64,000 bases of DNA from Hyphomicrobiales bacterium (GTDB lineage Bacteria > Pseudomonadota > Alphaproteobacteria > Rhizobiales > JACESI01): positions 33,531 through 97,530 of the forward strand of contig JBDWKL010000009.1 of assembly GCA_039973685.1 (NCBI GenBank), written 5' to 3'. The position numbers and the translations under genes are program-made. The notes under the pieces were generated by a model. It saw nothing but the letters and a program-made list of their open reading frames with translations. It was not told where the DNA came from and searched no databases. This document shows positions 54,463 to 62,651 of the stretch, piece after piece. Positions within the stretch are counted from its first letter, which is position 1. The number at the start of each line of letters is the position of its first letter.

Positions 54463-54683
54463 GGCTGCCCGTGTCCTCATTTTATGCATGACGGATCAAA
54501 GAAATAGCATCAATAGATCCTTTGTATTGTAAATTAAAGTGAGATTTTTTATTGAATAGCTTGTTTGCGCCCTGTTTTTGACGTCGCTTGGTTATTTCTC
54601 TTCGCAAATTCAATATTAAGGTATTTACCGTAGCGTCGAATGAGCTAATTAAACACAGCACGTAGCCTGTAAGGAATTTCAGA
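54463..54683. other. Divergent promoter region between MttB-like and corrinoid-protein genes
   Basis: These about 220 bases drive the methyltransferase leftwards and the corrinoid protein rightwards, so the pair can be co-controlled. It is A/T-rich. I do not find the 20-nt ATATAAA-type operator here, nor a cobalamin riboswitch. A purine-rich AAGGAATTTCAGA precedes the corrinoid-protein ATG. Confidence 0.5.
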
Positions 54684-55379
54684 ATGTCTGATGAAGAAGA
54701 AATCATCTTATCCGAATTGAACGACGACGATCTAGTCGCGCAAATGATGGATGACCTTTATGATGGTCTGAAAGAAGAGATTGTCGAGTCGGTAGAAATC
54801 CTACTTGAACGCAAGTGGACACCTTATGATATTTTGACCAAATCTCTGGTTGAAGGCATGCGTATTGTCGGCGTCGACTTTCGCGACGGCATTTTGTTCG
54901 TGCCAGAGGTATTGCTTGCAGCCAATGCGATGAAAGCGGGCATGGTTATTTTGCGCCCACTGCTTGCAGAAACTGGTGCACCGAAACTTGGCTCCATGGT
55001 TATTGGCACCGTTAAAGGTGACATTCACGACATTGGTAAGAACCTTGTCGGTATGATGATGGAAGGCGCAGGCTTTGATGTGCATGACCTTGGCATCAAC
55101 ACTGATGCGGACGAATTTTTGGCAGCTCTTGATGAGCATGAGCCAGATATCCTTGGGATGTCGGCGCTGCTTACAACCACAATGCCTTACATGAAGGTTG
55201 TGATTGATCAGCTGAAAGAAAAAGAACTGCGCGATAAATACATCGTTCTTGTTGGCGGTGCGCCGCTAAACGAAGAGTTTGGTGAAGCGATTGGTGCCGA
55301 TTCTTATTGTCGTGATGCGGCGGTGACCGTTGAAAAGGCAGCCGAGATGATCGCCCGTCGCCATAACCAGCGAGCATAA
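54684..55379 (+). CDS. Corrinoid protein (MttC-like methyl carrier)
   Basis: This 231-residue protein carries the cobalamin that shuttles methyl groups. A helical cap domain (about 1-95) precedes the B12-binding Rossmann domain with GTVKGDIHDIGKN (Asp 113, His 115, Gly 118; His 115 is the expected lower cobalt ligand) and ILGMSALLTTTMPYMK. The first 42 residues contain 16 acidic residues and only one Lys (MSDEEEIILSELNDDDLVAQ and on). That is striking because its likely partners carry basic Arg/Gly tails. It is followed after 14 bases by the DUF1638 gene. Confidence 0.92.
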   Translation: MSDEEEIILSELNDDDLVAQMMDDLYDGLKEEIVESVEILLERKWTPYDILTKSLVEGMRIVGVDFRDGILFVPEVLLAANAMKAGMVILRPLLAETGAPKLGSMVIGTVKGDIHDIGKNLVGMMMEGAGFDVHDLGINTDADEFLAALDEHEPDILGMSALLTTTMPYMKVVIDQLKEKELRDKYIVLVGGAPLNEEFGEAIGADSYCRDAAVTVEKAAEMIARRHNQRA

Positions 55380-55393
55380 AGGCGGCACACGTC

Positions 55394-56086
55394 ATGTCTA
55401 AACGACGAGGTGGAAGATCGGCGAGGCTTCAAGAAGTCTCGTCAGCAGAACCTCTCGTCGAAAAAGGCGCTCCAAATTACACAAAACCAGCGAACGCAGA
55501 AGCTGTCTGCGTTATCGCCTGTGGCGCCCTTGCCCACGAAATTCTTGATGTTGTTAAGTTAAACGCCCTCGACCACATCTCCCTCACCTGTCTTCCCGCA
55601 AAACTTCACAACGAACCGCAAGCAATTACGCCCGCTGTTGAGCGCGCTATTGCTGACGCCCGCGATGCTGGGTTCAAACATATCTATTGCGGATACGCTG
55701 ATTGCGGCACGGGTGGACAACTCGATGCTTTGCTGGAACGTGAGAATGTAGACCGCCTACCCGGCGCGCATTGTTATGCGTTCTTCTCTGGCGTTGATGA
55801 TTTCAAAGAGCGCGAAGATGAAGACATGCGCGCATTCTTCCTAACCGACTTCTTAGCGCGCCATTTTGATGGCCTGACATGGGGCCCACTAGGGTTAGAA
55901 GAACACCCCGACCTTTTAGAAATGTATTTCGGCGCTTACGAAAAGGTCGTCTACCTCGCGCAAATCGAAGATGAAGGCTTGTTAAATCGGGCGAAAGAGA
56001 TCGCTGAACGGTTGCAGCTTGATTTTGAATATAGAGCCACAGGGTATGGTGATTTGGTAGGCAGCCTATCCAAATTGAAGACCTAG
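55394..56086 (+). CDS. DUF1638 family protein
   Basis: This 230-residue protein belongs to DUF1638, which is often found with MttB-type methyltransferases. Conserved features are VIACGALAHEIL, LPAKLHNEP (possible His site), IYCGYADCGTGGQLDALL with two Cys, and GAHCYAFFSG. The Cys and His residues could bind a metal or corrinoid. The N-terminus (MSKRRGGRSARLQE) is Arg/Gly-rich like the tails on other proteins here. No reaction is known for the family; a role in corrinoid handling is inferred from context. Confidence 0.78.
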   Translation: MSKRRGGRSARLQEVSSAEPLVEKGAPNYTKPANAEAVCVIACGALAHEILDVVKLNALDHISLTCLPAKLHNEPQAITPAVERAIADARDAGFKHIYCGYADCGTGGQLDALLERENVDRLPGAHCYAFFSGVDDFKEREDEDMRAFFLTDFLARHFDGLTWGPLGLEEHPDLLEMYFGAYEKVVYLAQIEDEGLLNRAKEIAERLQLDFEYRATGYGDLVGSLSKLKT

Positions 56087-56221
56087 ACTTCACCTAGACG
56101 CACTTTCATTAAGCATTGGACTAAGTTTCCCACAAACAAGCCTAAATCCGACATTGACAAGTCGCGGGCAAATCATCGTGTTTAGCGAATAAAGATCACC
56201 TTCAACCCAAGAGGAAACACG

Positions 56222-56551
56222 ATGCCACGTTCTAAAGCCGCTCAAAAACACATTGTCTATTGGCGGGACATTCCAGCGCAAGTTATTTGCAAGGCTGGAA
56301 GAACAACAGCAAAGCGCGAACTCGATAAACGTTTCATCACGGCGATTGACGCTTGCGCGATGCGCACTGGTCTCGATCAATCTGATGCTTACTTAGAGCA
56401 ATGGCGGAAGAGTGATCCTATCCCATGCGGAGAAGACCTCGAAGCCGAAGCGGAACAGGCAGCAGCTGAATTGGATGCTGCCTACACCAAGGAACGGGTG
56501 AAAAATCTCGTTCACGCTGGAGGATTTGAGGATGGCCCACAAGACGGCTGA
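56222..56551 (+). CDS. Small PF13769-like (virulence factor) protein
   Basis: This 109-residue protein begins MPRSKAAQKHIVYWRDIPAQVICKAGRTTAKREL, which I recognise as the small family labelled virulence factor in Pfam. It is helical, with an acidic C-terminal half (GEDLEAEAEQAAAELDAAY) and no signal peptide. It overlaps the MetF-like gene by 20 bases. The family name is misleading; in alphaproteobacteria it recurs beside corrinoid methyltransferase genes. AAGAGGAAACACG before the ATG supports the start. Function unknown. Confidence 0.72.
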   Translation: MPRSKAAQKHIVYWRDIPAQVICKAGRTTAKRELDKRFITAIDACAMRTGLDQSDAYLEQWRKSDPIPCGEDLEAEAEQAAAELDAAYTKERVKNLVHAGGFEDGPQDG

Positions 56552-57461
56552 CATGTTGAACGCGGAGATCCCGATGAGCGCTGCGAATGCGAATATTCCG
56601 GCATCTATTGAGGTGTCTCCAAAACACATCCTTGAAAAGGACGAATATATCGGCCTTTTCCCCGCAGGTACGCAGACCTATGTAACCGACATTGGCACGC
56701 ACACCCACGAACAACTTGCTGAGGTGTCAAAGCGCCTTGTGGATGCAGGCTATAAGCCAGTGCAACACATTGCTGCTCGTCGCCTTTCCTCTGAAGCAGA
56801 ACTAGAAAGCTTCATTCAGCGTCTCACAGAAGTGGGTGGCCTTGATGATGTGCTGCTTATTGCTGGTGAAGCAGACCGCCAGATGGGCCCTTATTCTTCT
56901 GCGATCGAAGTGATGCGCACAGGCATCCTCGATAAATATGGCATTAAGGGCTTAGGCATTGCTGGCCACCCTGAAGGCAACCCGTCTGCGCCTGAAGGTG
57001 AAGTTTACAACATCTTGCGCGAGAAAGCTGAGTTTCAAAGCGAGACAGATGCCGCAATGCGCATTGTTACGCAGTTTGGTTTTGATGGAGAAGCCTTCGC
57101 AAATTGGGCATGGCACGTTAAAGCCATGGGCATTGATCTTCCGATCCACCTTGGTGTGGCGGGTCCTGCGAAAATCACGACGCTTATCAAATTCGCTGCT
57201 ATGAGCGGTGTTGGCAACTCGCTCAACTTCCTCAAAAAGCGTGCAGGCGCTCTTACAGCCCTTGCAACATCACACTCTCCAGAATCTGTTGTGGAGCCAA
57301 TTGAGGCGTTTTGGCAGGAGAATTCTGACGGCCCAGTCGCTCAAATGCATGTTTTTCCGTTCGGAGGGCTAAAAAAATCGTCCGAATGGCTTGTAGAACG
57401 CGGCTCATGGGATATAAACATATCTTTATATGATAATGAGAAAGACGCAAGCCAGCTTTAA
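56532..57461 (+). CDS. Methylenetetrahydrofolate reductase-like protein
   Basis: This protein of about 309 residues has the MTHFR TIM-barrel. Recognisable parts are YIGLFPAGTQTYVTDIGTHT, LLIAGEADRQMGPYSS, GIAGHPEGNPSAPEGE and LPIHLGVAGPAKITTLIKFA. The sequence is far from housekeeping MetF and seems to be a dedicated paralogue. It would oxidise methyl-THF from amine demethylation to methylene-THF. ATG 56532 is chosen because GGAGG lies nine bases before it. A palindromic operator-like element lies within the last codons (57412-57431). Confidence 0.78.
   Translation: MAHKTADMLNAEIPMSAANANIPASIEVSPKHILEKDEYIGLFPAGTQTYVTDIGTHTHEQLAEVSKRLVDAGYKPVQHIAARRLSSEAELESFIQRLTEVGGLDDVLLIAGEADRQMGPYSSAIEVMRTGILDKYGIKGLGIAGHPEGNPSAPEGEVYNILREKAEFQSETDAAMRIVTQFGFDGEAFANWAWHVKAMGIDLPIHLGVAGPAKITTLIKFAAMSGVGNSLNFLKKRAGALTALATSHSPESVVEPIEAFWQENSDGPVAQMHVFPFGGLKKSSEWLVERGSWDINISLYDNEKDASQL
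57412..57431. promoter_or_regulatory. Second 20-nt palindromic operator-like element
   Basis: ATATAAA-N6-TTTATAT is a perfect 7-base inverted repeat inside the end of the MetF-like gene, 135 bases before the methyl-THF:corrinoid methyltransferase start. It matches the element at 51043-51062 in length and arms, with one arm base different. It probably marks an internal promoter for the methyltransferase and RACE genes under the same regulator. Confidence 0.6.
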
Positions 57462-57566
57462 ACGCTGTCCGCACCTCCCTTCTCGTTTAGAAACTTGGTC
57501 ATGCTTTTGCCCAGACGCCCTTATTGTGTCTGACGCTAGAAGGCAGTCACACTTGAGGAACATCAA

Positions 57567-58499
57567 ATGACGCGCACACTCGTCGCTTCGAAATCAAAAG
57601 AATCCTACATCGGGTTCGACGAACCATTCTGCGTCATCGGTGAACGCATCAACCCAACAGGTCGCAAGAAGCTGGCTGCTGAAATGCAAGCTGGTAACTT
57701 TGATACCGTCACAAAAGACGCGCTTGAGCAAGTTGCTGCTGGTGCGACCATGCTGGATGTAAATGCAGGTGTTACAGCCGTTGATCCAAATACAACTGAG
57801 CCGCCTTTGTTGGTTGAAACATTGAAGCTTGTTCAAAGCTTGGTTGATGTTCCAATTTGTATTGATAGCTCCGTGTCATCTGCTCTTGAAGCTGGCTTAG
57901 CCGTCACTGAGGGTCGCCCATTGGTGAACTCTGTAACGGGTGAAACTGAGAAGCTTGAAGAAATCCTACCGCTTATCAAGAAGTACAACGTGCCAGTGGT
58001 TGCGATCTCCAATGACGAGACAGGTATTTCAGAAGACCCTGATGTGCGTTTTGAAGTGGCAAAGAAAATCGTTCAGCATGCCGCAGATTATGGCATTCCA
58101 GCACACGACATCGTGGTTGATCCATTGGTTATGCCGATTGGCGCAATGGGTACAGCTGGTCTTCAAGTGTTTGCCCTTGTGCGTCGTCTTCGCGAAGAGC
58201 TCGGCGTAAACACAACCTGTGGTGCTTCGAATGTATCCTTTGGCTTGCCACACCGTCACGGCATCAATGCTGCCTTCTTGCCGATGGCGATTGCCTCTGG
58301 CATGACATCCGCCATCATGAACCCATGCCGTCCGCAAGAGATGGAAATGGTACGTGCGGCTAATGTTTTGATGTCGACAGATGAGCATTGCGCAAAATGG
58401 ATTGAAACCTACCGTGAACCTACGCCTGGTGGCGAAGCAGGTGCTGGTGCAAGTGGTGGCCGCCGCCGTGGTGGTCGCGCTTCACGACGTGGTGCCTAA
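57567..58499 (+). CDS. Methyltetrahydrofolate:corrinoid methyltransferase (MtgA/AcsE-like)
   Basis: This 310-residue pterin-binding TIM-barrel enzyme moves methyl groups between the corrinoid protein and tetrahydrofolate. Motifs are CVIGERINPTGRKKLAAEM, MLDVNAGVTAVDPN, VPICIDSSVSSALEAGL, LVNSVTGE and TTCGASNVSFGLPHRHGINAAFL, typical of AcsE/MtgA-like proteins. After residue 285 the C-terminus changes to GASGGRRRGGRASRRGA, a basic tail outside the normal fold. AGGAAC before the ATG supports the start. It is followed after 46 bases by the RACE gene. Confidence 0.9.
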   Translation: MTRTLVASKSKESYIGFDEPFCVIGERINPTGRKKLAAEMQAGNFDTVTKDALEQVAAGATMLDVNAGVTAVDPNTTEPPLLVETLKLVQSLVDVPICIDSSVSSALEAGLAVTEGRPLVNSVTGETEKLEEILPLIKKYNVPVVAISNDETGISEDPDVRFEVAKKIVQHAADYGIPAHDIVVDPLVMPIGAMGTAGLQVFALVRRLREELGVNTTCGASNVSFGLPHRHGINAAFLPMAIASGMTSAIMNPCRPQEMEMVRAANVLMSTDEHCAKWIETYREPTPGGEAGAGASGGRRRGGRASRRGA

Positions 58500-58545
58500 G
58501 ACCAAAACCAAGGTTTCGTTTAGGAATTAAGGATATATTGGCGCA

Positions 58546-60630
58546 ATGAACGAGCAGCCAAAACCAGACATGATTTCACCTGCAAGCGCGTCATCAAAAG
58601 ATGATGCGCTTGTGCTATTCATGCCATCAGGCAAACGCGGACGCTTTGCTGTCGGCACACCCGTACTAGATGCCGCACGAGATCTAGGTGTTTATGTCGA
58701 GAGTGTTTGCGGTGGACGCGGCATTTGCGGCAAGTGTCAGGTGAGTGTTGCAGAAGGTCAATTTGCCAAACACGGCATCACCAGCAGTGCAGAAAACCTC
58801 TCGCAATTCTCCGATACAGAAGCGCGTTATAAATCCAAACGCGAGCTTGCAGACGACCGTCGCCTTTCCTGCTCATCAAAGATAAATGGCGACCTCGTCA
58901 TTGATATCCCGCAAGCAGCCAGCGCCAACAATCAAATGGTGCGCAAGGCAGCTGACACCCGCGACATTCCGCGCGATTTGGCGACCCACCTTCGTTATGT
59001 CGAAGTGGAAGAGCCAGATATGCATAAGCCGCTTGGCGATGCTGACCGTCTTGTTCGTCAACTGAAAGCAGACTGGGGTTATGATAATCTCAGCCTAGAT
59101 TTTCATCTTTATAAAACCCTGCAAACAACCCTTCGCAAAGGCGATTGGGCGGTTACTGCCGCTGTTCATACGGTTGGCGATAAACACACTGTCACTGCTT
59201 TATGGTCTGGCTACCGCGAAAAGCTCTTCGGGCTTGCCTGTGACATTGGTTCAACCACCATCGCGATGCACTTATCAGACATGATGAGCGGCGAGACGGT
59301 TGCTTCCGCCGGTGTTGCCAACCCACAGATCCGTTTTGGCGAAGACCTCATGTCTCGCGTTTCCTACGTAATGATGAACAAGGGCGGCGAAGTAGCGCTT
59401 ACTAAATCTGTGCGCGAGGCGATTGATGGATTGATTGCTGATATTTGCGAACAGTCAGGTGTCGCACGCGAAGACATTTTGGAAGCCACGTTTGTTGGCA
59501 ACCCTATCATGCACCATCTGTTCCTTGGTCTTGATCCAACAGAGATCGGCCAAGCACCTTTCGCTCTTACCGTGTCAGATGCCCTCACCCTTCCTGCCCG
59601 TGACCTTGAGATCAACCTCAACGAAGGCGCACGGGTTTATACTTTGCCTTGCATTGCCGGCCATGTGGGTGCAGATGCTGCGGCGGCAACTTTGGCTGAA
59701 CGGCCTTATGAAGAAGACGAGATCACGCTGCTTGTTGATGTCGGCACCAATGCGGAGATTGTGCTTGGTTCAAAAGACCGCACAGTTGCAGCCTCATCAC
59801 CCACTGGCCCCGCTTTTGAGGGTGCAGAAATTTCATGCGGCCAACGTGCCGCCCCCGGTGCCATTGAACGTATTCGCATCAACCCTGAAACACTTGAACC
59901 GCGTGTTCGCATTATCGGCTCTGAGAAATGGTCTGATGAAGACGGCTTTGCTGATGAAGCAAAAGAAACAGGCGTTACTGGTGTTTGCGGTTCTGGCATT
60001 ATCGAAGTTGTGGCCGAAATGTTTCTTGCGGGTGTTATCACCGAAGATGGCATTATTGATGGCTCCAAGGCCGCACTATCAAACCGCGTGATTGAAGACG
60101 GTCGCACCTTCTCCTACGTCGCTTGGCGTGGCGAGAACGGCAGCCCTGATTTGATCATTAAACAAACAGACATCCGCGCGATCCAACTTGCTAAAGCAGC
60201 CCTTTATGCAGGGGTGCGCTTGTTGATGGATAAGCTCGGTGTAACACAAGTTGCGAAAATCAAATTTGCTGGCGCATTTGGTAATTTCATTGATCCGAAA
60301 TACGCCATGGTCTTGGGCCTTATTCCTGATTGCGACCTTGAGCATGTCCGCGCTGTTGGTAATGCTGCTGGTACGGGTGCACGCATGGCGCTTTTGAATA
60401 AGAGCTACCGCGAAGAAATCGAGCAGATGGTTGGTAAAATCGAGAAGATTGAAACCGCCCTTGAACCTGCATTCCAAGAACTGTTCGTCAATGCAATGGC
60501 ACTGCCTAACAAAGTGGATGCGTTTCCAAATCTTGCGAAAGAAGTCACACTCCCAGAAAAGTCAGAACCCACTGATGGTGATGGCGGCGGTGGTAGACGC
60601 AGACGTGGCGGACGAGCGCGACGCGGCTAA
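58546..60630 (+). CDS. Corrinoid reactivation protein (RACE, RamA-like, DUF4445)
   Basis: This 694-residue Fe-S ATPase-like protein reduces inactive Co(II) corrinoid back to Co(I). An N-terminal 2Fe-2S domain has Cys 55, Cys 61, Cys 64 (VCGGRGICGKC) and Cys 109 (RRLSC). The ASKHA-like reactivation domain follows: GLACDIGSTTIAMHLSD, ANPQIRFGEDLMSRVSY, VDVGTNAEIVLG, GVCGSGIIEVVAE and IKFAGAFGNFIDPKYA. The last 14 residues (GGGGRRRRGGRARR plus G) form an Arg/Gly tail like that on the preceding methyltransferase. Length is normal for RACE proteins. Confidence 0.92.
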   Translation: MNEQPKPDMISPASASSKDDALVLFMPSGKRGRFAVGTPVLDAARDLGVYVESVCGGRGICGKCQVSVAEGQFAKHGITSSAENLSQFSDTEARYKSKRELADDRRLSCSSKINGDLVIDIPQAASANNQMVRKAADTRDIPRDLATHLRYVEVEEPDMHKPLGDADRLVRQLKADWGYDNLSLDFHLYKTLQTTLRKGDWAVTAAVHTVGDKHTVTALWSGYREKLFGLACDIGSTTIAMHLSDMMSGETVASAGVANPQIRFGEDLMSRVSYVMMNKGGEVALTKSVREAIDGLIADICEQSGVAREDILEATFVGNPIMHHLFLGLDPTEIGQAPFALTVSDALTLPARDLEINLNEGARVYTLPCIAGHVGADAAAATLAERPYEEDEITLLVDVGTNAEIVLGSKDRTVAASSPTGPAFEGAEISCGQRAAPGAIERIRINPETLEPRVRIIGSEKWSDEDGFADEAKETGVTGVCGSGIIEVVAEMFLAGVITEDGIIDGSKAALSNRVIEDGRTFSYVAWRGENGSPDLIIKQTDIRAIQLAKAALYAGVRLLMDKLGVTQVAKIKFAGAFGNFIDPKYAMVLGLIPDCDLEHVRAVGNAAGTGARMALLNKSYREEIEQMVGKIEKIETALEPAFQELFVNAMALPNKVDAFPNLAKEVTLPEKSEPTDGDGGGGRRRRGGRARRG

Positions 60631-60636
60631 CCCGCT

Positions 60637-61545
60637 CTAAATGCGCGCTTGGTGTTCTTCGAATGCTGAGCGAATATGACTTGCAACAGCAAGAACAGCA
60701 TCACCAGATTTTGATGCTTGCAACATGCCAATTGAATATCTGTTAAGCTCAGGAAGGCCATCTTCTTTTCCTAGGGCCACCAAAGGATGTTCAACGAGGC
60801 TGCGTGGGAATGGTGCGATTGCTAGATCAGCAGACACCGCAGCTTTTTGTCCCGAACTATGAGCACTCATATAAGCGACACGGTAATCGCGACCAATCTT
60901 TGTCAGTTCGCCTGTCGCATTCGACCGCCATGCGCAGCCCTCTTCCCACATAGAAACAGGAAGTGGGTCTTTAAGATGAGCACAACCACCTTTCGCACCG
61001 GCCCAAACAAGCTGTTCTTCTAAGACAACTTCAACATCTGGATCACCAGTCGCAATGCCGTTACACGTGATCAAGGTCAGATCGAGTTTTCCTTTTTTCA
61101 CCCGTTCGCGCAGATTAACACTCAAATCTATCACCACATCAACCACCACGCCGGGGTGAGTGACAGCAAAACGCTTTAGAATGCTCGGCAAGAAACGACT
61201 GCCATAATCATCAGGCGCACCAAGGCTCACGACACCTTCCATTTGCGGCTTTCTGAAATGACCGAGCGCTTCATCCGACAGGCTGAGCAGGCGCCGTGCA
61301 TAAGCAAGCAGCACTTCACCGTCTTGAGTGAGATTGACCGAGCGTGCATCGCGAATGAACAACGGGCGTCCGACAATGTCCTCAAGCTTCTTCACCTGCA
61401 TGGAGATCGCTGAAGGCGTGCGCAACACCAATTCGGCGGCTCCTTTAAAGCTGCCCGTGTCGACGATGGCTGTGAAGGTCCTCAACAAGTCTAGTTCTAG
61501 CGCGAGTACGTTGAAATTCACCGGAGCGTCTATCTGCTTGTTCAT
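60637..61545 (-). CDS. LysR-family transcriptional regulator
   Basis: This 302-residue regulator has a winged-helix DNA-binding domain at about residues 14-75 (LDLLRTFTAIVDTGSFKGAAELVLRTPSAISMQVKKLEDIVG), followed by a periplasmic-binding-protein-like effector domain (VSLGAPDDYGSRFLPSILKRFA). It ends 6 bases from the RACE stop, convergent with it, and is divergent from the DUF1127 gene. It may control the one-carbon island or the DUF1127 gene. The effector is unknown. Confidence 0.88.
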   Translation of the reverse strand: MNKQIDAPVNFNVLALELDLLRTFTAIVDTGSFKGAAELVLRTPSAISMQVKKLEDIVGRPLFIRDARSVNLTQDGEVLLAYARRLLSLSDEALGHFRKPQMEGVVSLGAPDDYGSRFLPSILKRFAVTHPGVVVDVVIDLSVNLRERVKKGKLDLTLITCNGIATGDPDVEVVLEEQLVWAGAKGGCAHLKDPLPVSMWEEGCAWRSNATGELTKIGRDYRVAYMSAHSSGQKAAVSADLAIAPFPRSLVEHPLVALGKEDGLPELNRYSIGMLQASKSGDAVLAVASHIRSAFEEHQARI

Positions 61546-61570
61546 GCTGAAACCTCGTCTGATCAGTCAG

Positions 61571-61585
61571 TTCAATTTTTCTGAA
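61571..61585. promoter_or_regulatory. Candidate LysR-type operator
   Basis: TTCA-N7-TGAA fits the T-N11-A pattern with short inverted arms, 26 bases upstream of the LysR start codon in the 143-base region divergent with DUF1127. Such sites usually bind the adjacent regulator. The motif is short, so support is modest. Confidence 0.35.
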
Positions 61586-61688
61586 CTTACACATTAGATC
61601 ATTTCGTTTGATTGAACAACCTCAATGATCAATATTGTTGAACAAGACGAATTTAAATGAAGTTTTTCTAAACCAAAGGATTTAAACA

Positions 61689-61988
61689 ATGACATTATGC
61701 GAACAAATGAACGCCCAGCCAGACAGCACTCAGCACAGCCTTTTCGATCAGCTTTTAAGCGGCATTGAAAATACATTTGGCAAACTACAACAGGCCATCG
61801 CAACCTACCGCGCCCATGCTGAGCGTCGGGATGCATTTAAGAACCTACAATCTCTTGATCGTCGCACATTGGATGACATCGGCCTGACAGCAGGTGATGT
61901 GACATGGGCGTCAAAACTACCAATTGATCAAAACGCAGCCTGCGAATTGCAGAAAGTCAGATATGCCAGACTTTCAAACAAACACTAA
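61689..61988 (+). CDS. DUF1127 domain small protein
   Basis: This 99-residue protein carries the DUF1127 (YjiS-like) motif in its second half: RRDAFKNLQSLDRRTLDDIGLTAGDVTW. In alphaproteobacteria such small Arg-rich proteins affect phosphate and RNA metabolism. The N-terminal half (FDQLLSGIENTFGKLQQAIATYRAH) is an amphipathic helix. It is divergent from LysR, which may regulate it, and ends at a strong hairpin before soxG. Confidence 0.78.
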   Translation: MTLCEQMNAQPDSTQHSLFDQLLSGIENTFGKLQQAIATYRAHAERRDAFKNLQSLDRRTLDDIGLTAGDVTWASKLPIDQNAACELQKVRYARLSNKH

Positions 61989-62011
61989 ATTATCTCTTTG
62001 AAGATGAGAGA

Positions 62012-62039
62012 AAACACTGCGCCTGTTGGCGCAGTGTTT
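62012..62039. terminator. Terminator hairpin between the DUF1127 and soxG genes
   Basis: AAACACTGCGCC and GGCGCAGTGTTT form a perfect 12-base stem with the loop TGTT in a 54-base convergent gap. On the minus strand it is followed by TTTTCTC, so it can end soxG transcripts; on the plus strand no long T-run follows. Confidence 0.75.
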
Positions 62040-62060
62040 CGCTTATTGGCGCAGTGTTTC
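62026..62060. repeat. Direct repeat of the soxG 3' end within the terminator
   Basis: TTGGCGCAGTGTTTC occurs at 62026-62040 and again at 62046-62060. The second copy encodes the last residues of soxG; the first forms the right arm of the terminator hairpin. A short local duplication may have created the terminator. Confidence 0.6.
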
Positions 62061-62651
62061 TCCGGCAACGACGGCCTGTTTGTCGAAGCCATATTCATAG
62101 CCTGCATCAGCGATGAGGCACCAAAGGTAATCCGCATGCGAACGGCGGATCACAATATCAAAGGTATCTGGTGCGTCGAGACGACAAGCCAACACTACGT
62201 TTGAATGGGCGAATGTTGTACCAGCAACCGATCCTTTAACGAAGATTGAGGCATCCAAATCAAGAGTTGAGATTTTTTGCAAAACATCTCTCGCCTTATC
62301 GCCTGAAAGTTCAATCACCGTGTAGTTGTTGGTAATGTTCGTTACCTGACACGCTTTACCATCCAAGGCCTTTGCGAAGCCGTCTGCGAGTGCCGCATCT
62401 TCTCCAGCAATAACCATCAACGTATCTGGTCCAATCCAATGAACTGCGGATTGATCTGAATAGGTTGATTGGTTCGCTGCCGGGGTCTTCGCCTTCTCAA
62501 CGGACTTAACAGCTGCACCAAGTTTTTTTAAGTCACCACGCAGCATAGTTTTGTTCAAATGAGGCCATTCTTTCATCTGAACACCATCGCCAGTCAATGG
62601 ACTACGATGAGCAAGGGGTGCCTGTTTAAAAGGGGCTTTGATCGAGGTCAT
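62043..62651 (-). CDS. soxG: Sarcosine oxidase gamma subunit
   Basis: This 202-residue subunit belongs to heterotetrameric sarcosine oxidase, which converts sarcosine to glycine and passes the methyl carbon to tetrahydrofolate. The family pattern is seen in SPLTGDGVQMKEWP, VHWIGPDTLMVIAGED, ITNNYTVIELSGDKARDVLQKISTLDLDA and RSHADYLWCLIADAGYEYGF. It overlaps the alpha-subunit gene by four bases. Its presence next to the methyltransferase island fits stepwise demethylation of glycine betaine. Confidence 0.88.
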   Translation of the reverse strand: MTSIKAPFKQAPLAHRSPLTGDGVQMKEWPHLNKTMLRGDLKKLGAAVKSVEKAKTPAANQSTYSDQSAVHWIGPDTLMVIAGEDAALADGFAKALDGKACQVTNITNNYTVIELSGDKARDVLQKISTLDLDASIFVKGSVAGTTFAHSNVVLACRLDAPDTFDIVIRRSHADYLWCLIADAGYEYGFDKQAVVAGETLRQ

